From Halanaerobium sp. MA284_MarDTE_T2 (lineage in GTDB: Bacteria > Bacillota > Halanaerobiia > Halanaerobiales > Halanaerobiaceae), in the NCBI RefSeq assembly GCF_003337245.1, contig NZ_QPJE01000004.1:1-64000 (forward strand): 64,000 nucleotides of DNA. The letters are read 5' to 3'. A program made the translations under genes and the position numbers. This document shows positions 17,136-25,404 of the stretch, piece by piece. The notes below the pieces were generated by a model that saw only the letters and a list, made by a program, of their open reading frames with translations, was not told the origin of the DNA and did no database searches. Numbering within the stretch: the first letter of the stretch is position 1; every line of letters begins with the position of its first letter.

Positions 17136-17564
17136 TTAAACAAATAACATCATTGACAACCTAACAAAAATTGAAACAACAGCTAGAGAGGATAATGTTG
17201 CAGTAATACCCTGTCTCAGCATATCATTTGCAAGCAGACCAGGTATTATGTAACCGATGACTCTTAAATCTTCGCTTACTGGAAAATATTCAATAAAAAG
17301 TGATCTATAAAACCAGCCAATCAGATAACCAATAATAACACAGGCAGTAAATCTCCTTCTGCTGTACATAATAACATAATTTGATAAAAATTTCACAAAA
17401 TAATAGGTTAATAGAGATGTCAGTACAGTTGCTAAAATTCTGTATGGAGCCTGCCAGAAAAAAGCAAGATATCCGGGAACAATTATACCTCCTGTGTAAA
17501 AACCGGTTATTTCTGTAAAGATAAAACTCAGTAAAATTCCTATTCCCACTGATTCTATTATCAT
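17136..17564 (-). CDS. pgsC: Poly-gamma-glutamate synthesis membrane protein PgsC/CapC
   Basis: 142 residues, strongly hydrophobic with about five helices. FTEITGFYTGGIIVPGYLAFF near the N terminus is the CapC/PgsC family signature. In known systems PgsC forms a membrane complex with PgsB that polymerises glutamate through gamma-carboxyl amide bonds. The ATG overlaps the pgsB stop codon by 4 bases, so the two are translationally coupled. Length is normal for the family. Confidence 0.9.
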   Translation of the reverse strand: MIIESVGIGILLSFIFTEITGFYTGGIIVPGYLAFFWQAPYRILATVLTSLLTYYFVKFLSNYVIMYSRRRFTACVIIGYLIGWFYRSLFIEYFPVSEDLRVIGYIIPGLLANDMLRQGITATLSSLAVVSIFVRLSMMLFV

Positions 17565-18760
17565 TTTAATTCAACTCCATATTTTTCAAAAAATTCAGAG
17601 ATTATTTCTGCATCACCATGTATGTTTCCACAGCCAAATATTATTATATCTTTATCTTCTTTAACTTTACTAAAAAAAGCAGAAAGATGTCTGTATGTAT
17701 AGAATGTATTAAAAAGATGCAGTTTCAAAATAGGTTTTTTTTGTTTTGTTCTTTTTTTCAATAGTCTTTTCTGGCGAAATTTTAATGCCCCACTCAAAAT
17801 ATACCCATCAAATCTATTTTCGACAGTTAGAAAGTCAGCAAATTCTTTAAGCCGGAATGCTCTATCACTGCGGTGGCTGATTAGAGCAAAAACCTGTGGA
17901 TTATCTACAGAAAATTTCTTTATTTTTTCAGCAGTACGCTTCCATATTATTTCTGTCGAATCCCTGTCATTGGCAGCAAAAGCTTTAACAAAAACTATAT
18001 TTCTCATTTTCTCTTCTAAATGATAATATTTTAAACTGCCTGGATCTTCAGATGCAGTGTACATTCCGTTTAAGGCAGTTTTCCTGTCTATTCCAAAATG
18101 CCGGGCAATTTTAAGAGCACAGGCAGCATTATCTGAAAAAACCTGTTTATCAAATTTTTTTAGTTCATCTTCAGAAAAAATAATATCTCTGGTTGAAATA
18201 AATTGATTATTGCGCATTTCAGCTTTTTCTTTAATAAAGCTGTAAAGATGATATTCTGATGATACAACATGAGCATTGTAAGGCAGACTTAAACATATGG
18301 TATCAGCAATTTCTGTTAAACTGCTGCCCATTTTGTCCAGGTGATCATTTCTAATATTAGTAATTACCATATAATCTGCATTTAAAAATAAATTTTCGCT
18401 GCTCCACTGGATTTCCGGGGAGATGGCCATACATTCTATTACAAGCACATCCACGTTTTCTTTTACCGCCAGTTGAACTATTTTTTTTTGTTCAGAAATG
18501 CTGGGTGGTCCATGTCGTATTATTTCCTGTTCACTTCCATCAGAAAAAATAATTCTGGCAGCAGAACCAGTTATTTTAGCAAGAACCTTAAATCCTGCAT
18601 GTCTTAATGCGCCAGCAGTTAATCTTGTTGTAGATGATTTTCCTCGTATTCCATTAATATGTATAATATAAGGGATTTTTGAGAGATTTTTTTTATGTTT
18701 GTGTCTTTCTATTATTCCTAATACTATAAAAATTACTGCTAAAACTGATATGAATTTCAT
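17561..18760 (-). CDS. pgsB: Poly-gamma-glutamate synthase PgsB/CapB
   Basis: 399 residues. After an N-terminal membrane helix, HINGIRGKSSTTRLTAGAL is the Mur-ligase-type P-loop and VLVIECMAISPEIQ the following conserved block; later NIRNDHLDKMG and AFAANDRDST also fit CapB. It activates glutamate with ATP and adds it to the growing gamma-linked chain. It is the first gene of the six-gene operon; AAAGG lies about 10 bases before the ATG. The 293-base gap to the epimerase gene must hold divergent promoters; a TATAAT on the minus strand (18816-18811) is the best -10 candidate, with a weak -35. Confidence 0.9.
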   Translation of the reverse strand: MKFISVLAVIFIVLGIIERHKHKKNLSKIPYIIHINGIRGKSSTTRLTAGALRHAGFKVLAKITGSAARIIFSDGSEQEIIRHGPPSISEQKKIVQLAVKENVDVLVIECMAISPEIQWSSENLFLNADYMVITNIRNDHLDKMGSSLTEIADTICLSLPYNAHVVSSEYHLYSFIKEKAEMRNNQFISTRDIIFSEDELKKFDKQVFSDNAACALKIARHFGIDRKTALNGMYTASEDPGSLKYYHLEEKMRNIVFVKAFAANDRDSTEIIWKRTAEKIKKFSVDNPQVFALISHRSDRAFRLKEFADFLTVENRFDGYILSGALKFRQKRLLKKRTKQKKPILKLHLFNTFYTYRHLSAFFSKVKEDKDIIIFGCGNIHGDAEIISEFFEKYGVELK

Positions 18761-19053
18761 ATGTTTAAACCTTTCTAAATTTTAATGTTTTTAAAATTAA
18801 AAAATAATATATTATAAATTAGAACCCACTTTCAGTTTACTATAAAGAAGAAGATATATCAATGAATTTTAAATAAATTAACTTTTATTGGAATCTATAA
18901 TTTAAAAATTGAAAAAATTTATACATAAAAAATTAAAAGTATCATAAAAAGGAAAAAGCATCTGATGCTAGAAGTATATATTTAAGATAAATATATGCAC
19001 AGAAGTTTTATAAAAAATACTGTGCTGGAGAGATGATATTGAGGTGGGAAATA

Positions 19054-19962
19054 ATGGATAATATTCTTATAACAGGAGGAGCAGGTTTTATTGCTTCACA
19101 TATTACGGATTTATTAATTGATAATGGATATAATGTAACAATACTTGATAATTTAAGCAGTGGAAAAAAAAGTAATATAAATTTAAAAGCTAATTTTATT
19201 AAAATCGATTTAAATGATAATCTTGAATCTGTTTTTAAAAACAGCAGTTTTGATTGTATAATTCATCATGCTGCTCAAATAGATGTACAGACTTCAATTG
19301 AAGATCCTTTTTATGATGCAAAAAATAATATTTTGGGAACTATAAATCTTCTGCAGATGGCCAAAAAATTTGCTGTAAATAAATTCATATATGCCTCTTC
19401 AGCTGCAGTATATGGAGAACCAGAATATCTTCCTATAGATGAAAAGCATCCTATAAACCCTGATTCACCATATGGGATATCCAAACATACACCAGAGCAT
19501 TATATTATTAATTTCAGCAGACTTTATAATTTTCAGTATAGTATTTTAAGATATGCAAATGTTTATGGCCCAAGACAGGGAGCTGCTGGAGAGGGTGGAG
19601 TAATTGCTATTTTTGCTGACAGGATGTCACATAATAAAAAGCCTATTATCTATGGGGATGGAGAACAGACTCGTGATTTTATATATGTTAAAGATATTGC
19701 CAGAGCAAATCTATCAGCTTTAAAGTCAGACTGCAGTGGTATATTTAATATTAGTACAGAAAAGGAGATATCAATTAATAAAACTGCTGCTTTATTTAAT
19801 AAAATATTAAATAAAGATTTAGAACCAGAATACAGACTGGAGCGCCCTGGAGATATTAAACAGAGTTATTTGAGCAGCAAAAAAGCATCTAAAAAATTAA
19901 ACTGGTATCCAGAAACATCTTTTTCAGAAGGGATAGAAGAAACAATTAGTTTTTATCTTTAA
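19054..19962 (+). CDS. NAD-dependent sugar-nucleotide epimerase/dehydratase (GalE-like)
   Basis: 302 residues, an extended short-chain dehydrogenase. ILITGGAGFIASHITDLL is the NAD-binding GxxGxxG site, followed by the conserved HHAAQIDV, the catalytic ASSAAVYGEP Ser and YGISK Tyr/Lys. Later ANVYGPRQG and YGDGEQTRDFIYV match the UDP-glucose 4-epimerase branch. The exact substrate is not certain. The start at 19054 has AGGTGG 7 bases upstream; an ATG at 19033 does not. Divergent from the pgs operon and apparently monocistronic. Confidence 0.85.
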   Translation: MDNILITGGAGFIASHITDLLIDNGYNVTILDNLSSGKKSNINLKANFIKIDLNDNLESVFKNSSFDCIIHHAAQIDVQTSIEDPFYDAKNNILGTINLLQMAKKFAVNKFIYASSAAVYGEPEYLPIDEKHPINPDSPYGISKHTPEHYIINFSRLYNFQYSILRYANVYGPRQGAAGEGGVIAIFADRMSHNKKPIIYGDGEQTRDFIYVKDIARANLSALKSDCSGIFNISTEKEISINKTAALFNKILNKDLEPEYRLERPGDIKQSYLSSKKASKKLNWYPETSFSEGIEETISFYL

Positions 19963-20096
19963 ATGTACCAGAATATAATTAGACAGCTGAAAAATTTTAG
20001 CCTTTTTATTAAAAATGTTGCAAGAAAACTCCTTTTAAATCTACACTTTAATTTAGCGGGAGAGGTTCACTTTAACTATAAATAAGATTGGATTGG

Positions 20097-21464
20097 ATGA
20101 TAATTATGTTAAATACACAACAGATCAGCAAATATTACAATCTGATTATTGACTGGATATATAATAATTTATTTGTTTTCTCTAATTTAATCGAACTGGC
20201 AGTTTTATTATTACTCAGTTCTGCTGCCTATTTTTTGAGTAAGATTTTGCGCAGGTATTTAGAATCTTTAGTAAATAAAATTAAGCCCCTAAGCAGTGTA
20301 AAAACAGAATGGATTTTTAATAAACTATCATATCCATTTACCTTAATGTTTCTTATTGGATTTTATTACATTATTACACTTGTTTTTTCATTGCCAAATT
20401 TATTTATTAGTATTGCAGGAAATCTTATCACCGCCTGGGTAATTATTAAATTTATTTCCATATTCCTGCCAAGAAAACATGAGTATAAAATATTATCAGT
20501 TTTAATCTGGGCTGTAGCAGCTTTAAAGATATTAAATATTTATGATGAAACAATATCCTTTTTAGACAGCCTTTCTTTCAGCAGTGGTAATCTGCGCATT
20601 TCATTACTGCTTATTCTTAAAGGTATAATTATTTTTACCATTCTTTTCTGGGCTGCAGGGAAGATAAGTACACTTGTTACAATGAGAGTTGATAAGACTG
20701 ATGGACTAACACCTTCTGTAAAAGTTTTATTGAATAAAATTGCTAAATTTTTGATTTTCACAGCAGCAGTTTTGTTCACTTTGAGCAGTATTGGAATTGA
20801 TTTAAGTGCATTTGCATTTTTAGGTGGTGCAATAGGAGTTGGGATTGGTTTTGGACTGCAAAAAATAGTTTCTAATTTTATCAGCGGTATCATTATCCTG
20901 CTCGATAAATCTATTAAGCCTGGTGATGTTGTAGAAATAAGTGATGTATATGGATGGGTAAAAAAGCTTGACACAAGATTTGTCTCTATCGTAACTAGAG
21001 CGGGAAAAGAATATTTAATTCCAAATGAAGATTTTATTACAAAAGAAGTTATTAACTGGTCTTATAGTGATGAGCTGGTTAGAGTAGATGCTCCTGTGGG
21101 TGTTTCATATGATAGTGATCTCCGACTTGTAGAAAAATTAATACTTGAAGCCACTCAGGATAAAGATAGAATCCTTAATAATCCTGAACCTGTGTGTTTA
21201 TTAAAAGATTTTGGTGATAGTTCAGTTAATTTTGAAATAAGGTTTTGGATAAATGATCCCAGAAATGGTATTCAAAATATACGCAGTAAGATTCTTTTTT
21301 CCATCTGGGATAAGTTCAAAGAAAATAATATTGAAATTCCATTTCCACAGAGGGATTATCATCTCAAATCTCTGCCGGAAGATTTTTTAGACAAATTTTC
21401 TACTAATCAGTTAGATAAGTCAACTGCTGGGATTGATTCTTTAAATGAGGGGGAAGAAAAATGA
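20097..21464 (+). CDS. MscS-family mechanosensitive channel
   Basis: About 455 residues. Several N-terminal helices lead to the pore helix SAFAFLGGAIGVGIGFGLQKI and the beta-domain signature FISGIIILLDKSIKPGDVVEI. The C-terminal cytoplasmic cage domain ends with EIPFPQRDYHLK. These channels open on osmotic downshock and fit a salt-adapted cell. The start is uncertain: TTG 20088, ATG 20097 and ATG 20106 are all possible and none has a strong ribosome binding site. The next gene overlaps by 4 bases. Confidence 0.85.
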   Translation: MIIMLNTQQISKYYNLIIDWIYNNLFVFSNLIELAVLLLLSSAAYFLSKILRRYLESLVNKIKPLSSVKTEWIFNKLSYPFTLMFLIGFYYIITLVFSLPNLFISIAGNLITAWVIIKFISIFLPRKHEYKILSVLIWAVAALKILNIYDETISFLDSLSFSSGNLRISLLLILKGIIIFTILFWAAGKISTLVTMRVDKTDGLTPSVKVLLNKIAKFLIFTAAVLFTLSSIGIDLSAFAFLGGAIGVGIGFGLQKIVSNFISGIIILLDKSIKPGDVVEISDVYGWVKKLDTRFVSIVTRAGKEYLIPNEDFITKEVINWSYSDELVRVDAPVGVSYDSDLRLVEKLILEATQDKDRILNNPEPVCLLKDFGDSSVNFEIRFWINDPRNGIQNIRSKILFSIWDKFKENNIEIPFPQRDYHLKSLPEDFLDKFSTNQLDKSTAGIDSLNEGEEK

Positions 21465-22006
21465 AAATGGTAATTATTCCACTGGCAGAAGGTTTTGAAG
21501 AAATAGAGGCTGTGACAAGTATTGATATTCTAAGAAGGGCAGGAATTGAAGTTATTACAGTTGGGCTTGATACAGATGTTGTAAAGGGAGCACATAAATT
21601 AAAAATAGAAACAGATAAAAGATTAAAAGATGTTCTCAATTATTATTTTGATGCTGTGGTTCTTCCAGGAGGTATGCCTGGTGCGGCCAACTTGAGAGAA
21701 AGCTCTGAACTGCTGAATTTGATTAAAAATATCAATGCAAAAAAAGGGCTGATAGCAGCTATCTGTGCTGCACCTATCGTACTTGAAGCTGCAGGAGTAT
21801 TGAAGGATAGAGAAGCGACAAGTTACCCGGGATATGATTCGGAAATGGAATCTGCTAATTACAGTGAAGAAAGAGTTGTTGTGGATAGAAATTTAATTAC
21901 TGCAAGAGGAGCAGGTGCTGCAGCTGAATTTGCTCTTGAGATAGTTAAATATTTAGTAGGTGAAGATGAAGCTTTTAGTCTTAAAGAAGCCATGTTTATT
22001 GAGTGA
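21461..22006 (+). CDS. DJ-1/PfpI family protein
   Basis: 181 residues, the normal length for the YajL/DJ-1 branch. EGFEEIEAVTSIDILRRAGI carries the conserved Glu, VVLPGGMPGAANL follows, and LIAAICAAPIVLEAAG contains the nucleophilic Cys; AEFALEIVKYL closes the domain. The family acts on glyoxal adducts or oxidised Cys, and the substrate here is not known. GAGGGGGAAG precedes the ATG, which overlaps the MscS stop codon. Confidence 0.9.
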   Translation: MKMVIIPLAEGFEEIEAVTSIDILRRAGIEVITVGLDTDVVKGAHKLKIETDKRLKDVLNYYFDAVVLPGGMPGAANLRESSELLNLIKNINAKKGLIAAICAAPIVLEAAGVLKDREATSYPGYDSEMESANYSEERVVVDRNLITARGAGAAAEFALEIVKYLVGEDEAFSLKEAMFIE

Positions 22007-22028
22007 GCTTAAAAAGCTCACTTTTTTG
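22002..22028 (+). terminator. Terminator after the MscS-DJ-1 operon
   Basis: GTGAGCTT (22003-22010) pairs with AAGCTCAC (22014-22021), followed by TTTTTTG. It overlaps the stop codon of the DJ-1 gene. Confidence 0.88.
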
Positions 22029-22057
22029 TTTGATCTGCTGACAAGGCTTTAAGCAGA

Positions 22058-22090
22058 TATTTATAAAGGGCCAGCTGAAAAGCTGACCCT
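22058..22090 (-). terminator. Terminator of the glucan phosphorylase gene
   Basis: GGGCCAGC (22068-22075) pairs with GCTGACCC (22082-22089) with one mismatch. On the minus strand it is followed by TTTATAAATAT, 26 bases after the phosphorylase stop. Confidence 0.65.
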
Positions 22091-22115
22091 ACCCTATTTT
22101 TTATATTTTATCAAA

Positions 22116-23723
22116 TTAGTTGTACATTTCTTCATAATATCTTTTCAGCATTCTTTCAGCAGAAAATCTTTCATAAGTGGAATGTATACTCTCGTAAAGC
22201 ATCTCCTGCCAGCGCTGTTTATTGTTATAATAAACATCAACTACTTCGTTAAATAAGATGCGGTGCAGAGCATAAAGATCACTTTCATCCTGACCATCTC
22301 CCATATAACCATCTCCAAACTGCCAGCCGTTAATCCCATGTTCACAGCCTTCAACCCACCAACCATCTAAAATGCTCAGATTTAGGACTCCATTCATAGC
22401 TGCTTTCATACCTGAGGTTCCACTTGCTTCCAGTGGTTTGCGGGGATTATTCAGCCAGACATCACAACCACGGGTTAGATAATGAGCTATTTCCATGTCG
22501 TAATCTTCTAAAAAGACAACACTGTTTGGAAATTCTCTCGATTTTTTAACAATATCTGCAATTATATCTTTTCCCTTATCATCCATTGGGTGAGCTTTTC
22601 CGGAAAAAATAAGCTGTATTTTTCCTTCTTCAAGATAAGGATCAATAACCTCAGGTTTACTAAAAATGAGATTTGGTCTTTTATAGGGTGCAGCCCGTCT
22701 TGCAAAACCTATTAATAAGTTTTCTGAATTAAGTTCTGCGCCTGTTTTCTTAAAAACAAAATTAATCAGTTCTTTTTTCATTTCCTGATGAACTGAAGCG
22801 AGTTTTTGTCGATTATTAATATTTTCTTTAATCCTATTATCGACCCATGTCCCGCGGTGAATACCATTTGTTATTGAGATAATATCTGATTTTCCTTTTA
22901 CATTACTCCACATGGCCCTGGATGTTTGACCGTGCAATTTTGAAACACCATTTGAAATTTTTGCCAGTCTCAAACCAGCAACAGTCATGCTGAAGGGGCT
23001 GTCACCTATTGCCTTCATTTGTTCCCTGTTTAACCCATTAAAAGCACTCATTTTTTTGAGGCTGTCAAGGCTGTGTGTTTCATTACCTTCTTTAACAGGG
23101 GTATGGGTGGTAAATACAATATTTTCTTTTATTTCTTCCCATGCTTTTTTAAAATCCTTACCTGAATCCATCTTTTCTCTAATAAGTTCTGTACCTGCCA
23201 GTACAGCATGGCCTTCATTAAAATGATAAATATCAATATTTAGACCAAGTTTTCGGATAGCTCTTACACCACCAATACCCAGAATGATTTCCTGAGCAAT
23301 TCTTTTATCATTAAAGCCACCATAAAGATGGTCAGTTATAGTCTGATATTTTCTGTTTTCAGGTAAATTTGCATCAAGCAGATAGAGACTGGCATTATTA
23401 TATTTATCCAGCTTCCATATTTTTAATTTTACTTCCTGATCCCTTATTGTTACAGTTACCGTTTCTCCAGTATCAACAGCATGTTCGTAGATCTCTTCAT
23501 TTACGGGGTAATGGTCAAAAGGCCTTCCATCCTGACCTATCAGTTGTTTAGTATAACCTTTGCGCCAGAGTATTCCGATTCCAGTAATTGGATACCCGTA
23601 TTCTTTAGCTGCTTTTAAAATATCACCTGCTAAAATACCGAGTCCACCTGCATAAATTCTCATTTCTTTGTCCAGTCCGTATTCCATACAGAAATAAGCT
23701 GTATGTGGTTTATTATTGTTCAT
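22116..23723 (-). CDS. glgP: Alpha-glucan phosphorylase, short type
   Basis: About 535 residues, GT35 family. RIYAGGLGILAGDILKAAKE, EGHAVLAGTELI, NGIHRGTW and RRAAPYKRPNLIF are conserved blocks; EASGTSGMKAAMNG carries the pyridoxal-phosphate Lys. It releases glucose 1-phosphate from the non-reducing ends of glycogen or maltodextrin. At about 535 residues it belongs to the short glucan-phosphorylase type and lacks the allosteric N-terminal region of animal enzymes. The ATG at 23723 is preferred; a GTG at 23738 overlaps the AAGGAG site. It stands at the edge of the glycogen cluster. Confidence 0.9.
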   Translation of the reverse strand: MNNNKPHTAYFCMEYGLDKEMRIYAGGLGILAGDILKAAKEYGYPITGIGILWRKGYTKQLIGQDGRPFDHYPVNEEIYEHAVDTGETVTVTIRDQEVKLKIWKLDKYNNASLYLLDANLPENRKYQTITDHLYGGFNDKRIAQEIILGIGGVRAIRKLGLNIDIYHFNEGHAVLAGTELIREKMDSGKDFKKAWEEIKENIVFTTHTPVKEGNETHSLDSLKKMSAFNGLNREQMKAIGDSPFSMTVAGLRLAKISNGVSKLHGQTSRAMWSNVKGKSDIISITNGIHRGTWVDNRIKENINNRQKLASVHQEMKKELINFVFKKTGAELNSENLLIGFARRAAPYKRPNLIFSKPEVIDPYLEEGKIQLIFSGKAHPMDDKGKDIIADIVKKSREFPNSVVFLEDYDMEIAHYLTRGCDVWLNNPRKPLEASGTSGMKAAMNGVLNLSILDGWWVEGCEHGINGWQFGDGYMGDGQDESDLYALHRILFNEVVDVYYNNKQRWQEMLYESIHSTYERFSAERMLKRYYEEMYN

Positions 23724-23822
23724 ATATAAAAAATTCACTCCTTATAAGTTTTATTGTTAATATATTGGTTTTAATAACTTCTCATTTTCTTATTATATCA
23801 TTTATTTTTCAAAAGTCTATAT

Positions 23823-24104
23823 TTTAATTTCCTGGACTTTCCCCATTTTTTATATACTGCTGCAAAAAGGGGAGATGCAGGAATATTGAAATTTTTAGTC
23901 AATGAATCTTAACGAAATGAAGGAAGAAATAGGGTTGAACTACAGGATGGAGTGAGCTAATCATGAGTCAGGAGGACTCATTGATTAGTGTGCCCTATTT
24001 CACACCCGAATTGAGTTTTAGATAAATCTAAAAATTTCGTTGATGACTAAAGCCCCCTTTTTGCAGCTTGAAAATAAATTTTGGGGAAACTCCTATTTAA
24101 TTTC
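23823..24104 (+). mobile_element. 264-bp MITE, copy 1, with 9-bp target duplication
   Basis: The element spans 23832-24095 and is flanked by TTTAATTTC at 23823-23831 and 24096-24104. Its ends are imperfect inverted repeats of about 40 bases: CTGGACTTTCCCCA at left against TAGGAGTTTCCCCA at right (complement), then a perfect GCTGCAAAAAGGGG arm. Nested inner pairs (GAAATTTTTAG/CTAAAAATTTC, AATAGGG/CCCTATT, CTAATCA/GATTAG) let it fold end to end. It has no ORF. The copy at 47555-47818 is the same length with about four differences. Confidence 0.88.
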
Positions 24105-24959
24105 TGATTTAAATTGCTCGAGCAGTTTCTTCTCATTATCACTGTCAGGTAAATAAAAGTATGATGGTATTTTTGCATCTTCTATATTCACTCTTTTTGA
24201 GGTACCTTTTTTTATAGCATCTAGATAAGCTGAAGCAATTTTATTGAGGGATTTAAGATCATAAATTTTGCTGCTGGATTCTGGAGGTAGTAAAGTAAAT
24301 TTGCTATTGTCATCAACATCTACAATATCATTATAATATGGATGTGCATATTCTTTAAAGCGTTCCTCTTCACTGCTGACAATAATCTGGCTGCAGTATT
24401 TTAAAGCAAGTCTTTCTGCAGTTATACGACAGTGAAAATTGTTAAGCTGAATACCTTCTATAAAACTGTGTTTTTTGGATGCTAATTTGTCAATTTCCTG
24501 TGCAGCAAGAGAGTGAGCAGTAAATGAGAAAGGGGTGTTCATTTTTTCTTTTAACAGGACTCCGGCAAGTCCACCATCAGCGTAATGTGATGTAAAAAAA
24601 TCTGGAAAACTTCCTTCTTCATCATAAAATTCCGAAATACAGTCTGCATATTCCTTAATATGCGGCCATAATTTTTCTTTGGGAAGAAATTTGCTGCCGC
24701 CAAAAGTGAGCCTTATTATTCTTAAATTACTGCAGTCTGAATATGAGTCATAGAGCTGAGAAAAATCTGGCCAGTTAGGGTCATTTATTTTTCTTGTAAT
24801 AATATCGACATTTATTCCCATTTCTGCCAGAGCTCGGGCAATTTCTTTAACATAAACCAGCTGACCATTAAAATCAGGATGCTCTCCCCAGCAGCAGTCG
24901 CTGCTGTCAAAATTACCATGAGGATTTAAAAAAGCTACATGTTTGATAATATCTTCCAT
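24093..24959 (-). CDS. Sucrose-phosphate-synthase-like protein, N-terminal half only
   Basis: 288 residues. HVAFLNPHGNF, EHPDFNGQLVYVKEIARALAE, VDIITRKINDPNWP and FGGSKFLPKEKLWP align with the N-terminal GT-B domain of sucrose-phosphate synthase as in Halothermothrix orenii, an enzyme of nearly 500 residues. The C-terminal UDP-glucose domain is absent, and the usual GGQ loop reads NGQ. Its TAG stop lies in the right end of the MITE; before insertion the frame would have ended one residue later (ATA TAG), so the truncation is older than the MITE. It is probably not a working synthase; it may be decaying or have another role. GGGGGGAG precedes the ATG. Confidence 0.75.
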   Translation of the reverse strand: MEDIIKHVAFLNPHGNFDSSDCCWGEHPDFNGQLVYVKEIARALAEMGINVDIITRKINDPNWPDFSQLYDSYSDCSNLRIIRLTFGGSKFLPKEKLWPHIKEYADCISEFYDEEGSFPDFFTSHYADGGLAGVLLKEKMNTPFSFTAHSLAAQEIDKLASKKHSFIEGIQLNNFHCRITAERLALKYCSQIIVSSEEERFKEYAHPYYNDIVDVDDNSKFTLLPPESSSKIYDLKSLNKIASAYLDAIKKGTSKRVNIEDAKIPSYFYLPDSDNEKKLLEQFKSEIK

Positions 24960-25111
24960 TTATAAACTCCCCCCTTTCAAATTGAGTAAATATCAGGTTA
25001 TAATATAATCTTTTTTAATTACAAATCAGAACCGTTCTATTTGCTATTACTTCTACATAAAAGTTAAATAACCTGTTTTTTAGCTATAATTAATAAGTGA
25101 TTTCCTTATAA

Positions 25112-25213
25112 TAAGGTTTTCCTACAAAAAGGGTATTTGCGTCTCTAACTCATTAAGATTGATTAACGAAAAATGCCTAATGTTCCGCAAATACCATTTT
25201 TGTGGACACATGA
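25112..25213 (+). repeat. Dispersed repeat family B, longest copy
   Basis: Inverted arms CCTACAAAAAGGGTATTTGC (25121-25140) and GCAAATACCATTTTTGTGG (25187-25205) enclose about 45 bases containing CTCTAACTCATT. A shortened copy in the other orientation lies at 47448-47505 and an end fragment at 12788. The remainder of the 445-base gap 24960-25404 shows no gene or clear promoter. Confidence 0.7.
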
Positions 25214-25404
25214 TAATAATTTTCAGTACTAAAAATTTAGAAATTTGAGAAATATTTTAATTTGCAGCTGTAATTTAAAGGAGACGGATAATTAATAGAG
25301 AATAATTAATTTAATAGCAGAAGTATTATTTTTAAAAGTTCAGCTTATGGTTTTTGCAAATCAGATAAAATTATTATTTTTCTTGTATTATAGGAGTTGA
25401 TATT

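Noticed and set aside
24093-24959. Truncation of the sucrose-phosphate-synthase gene by the MITE
   Set aside because: Removing the element and one target copy leaves a stop codon one residue later, so the loss of the C-terminal domain came before the insertion.
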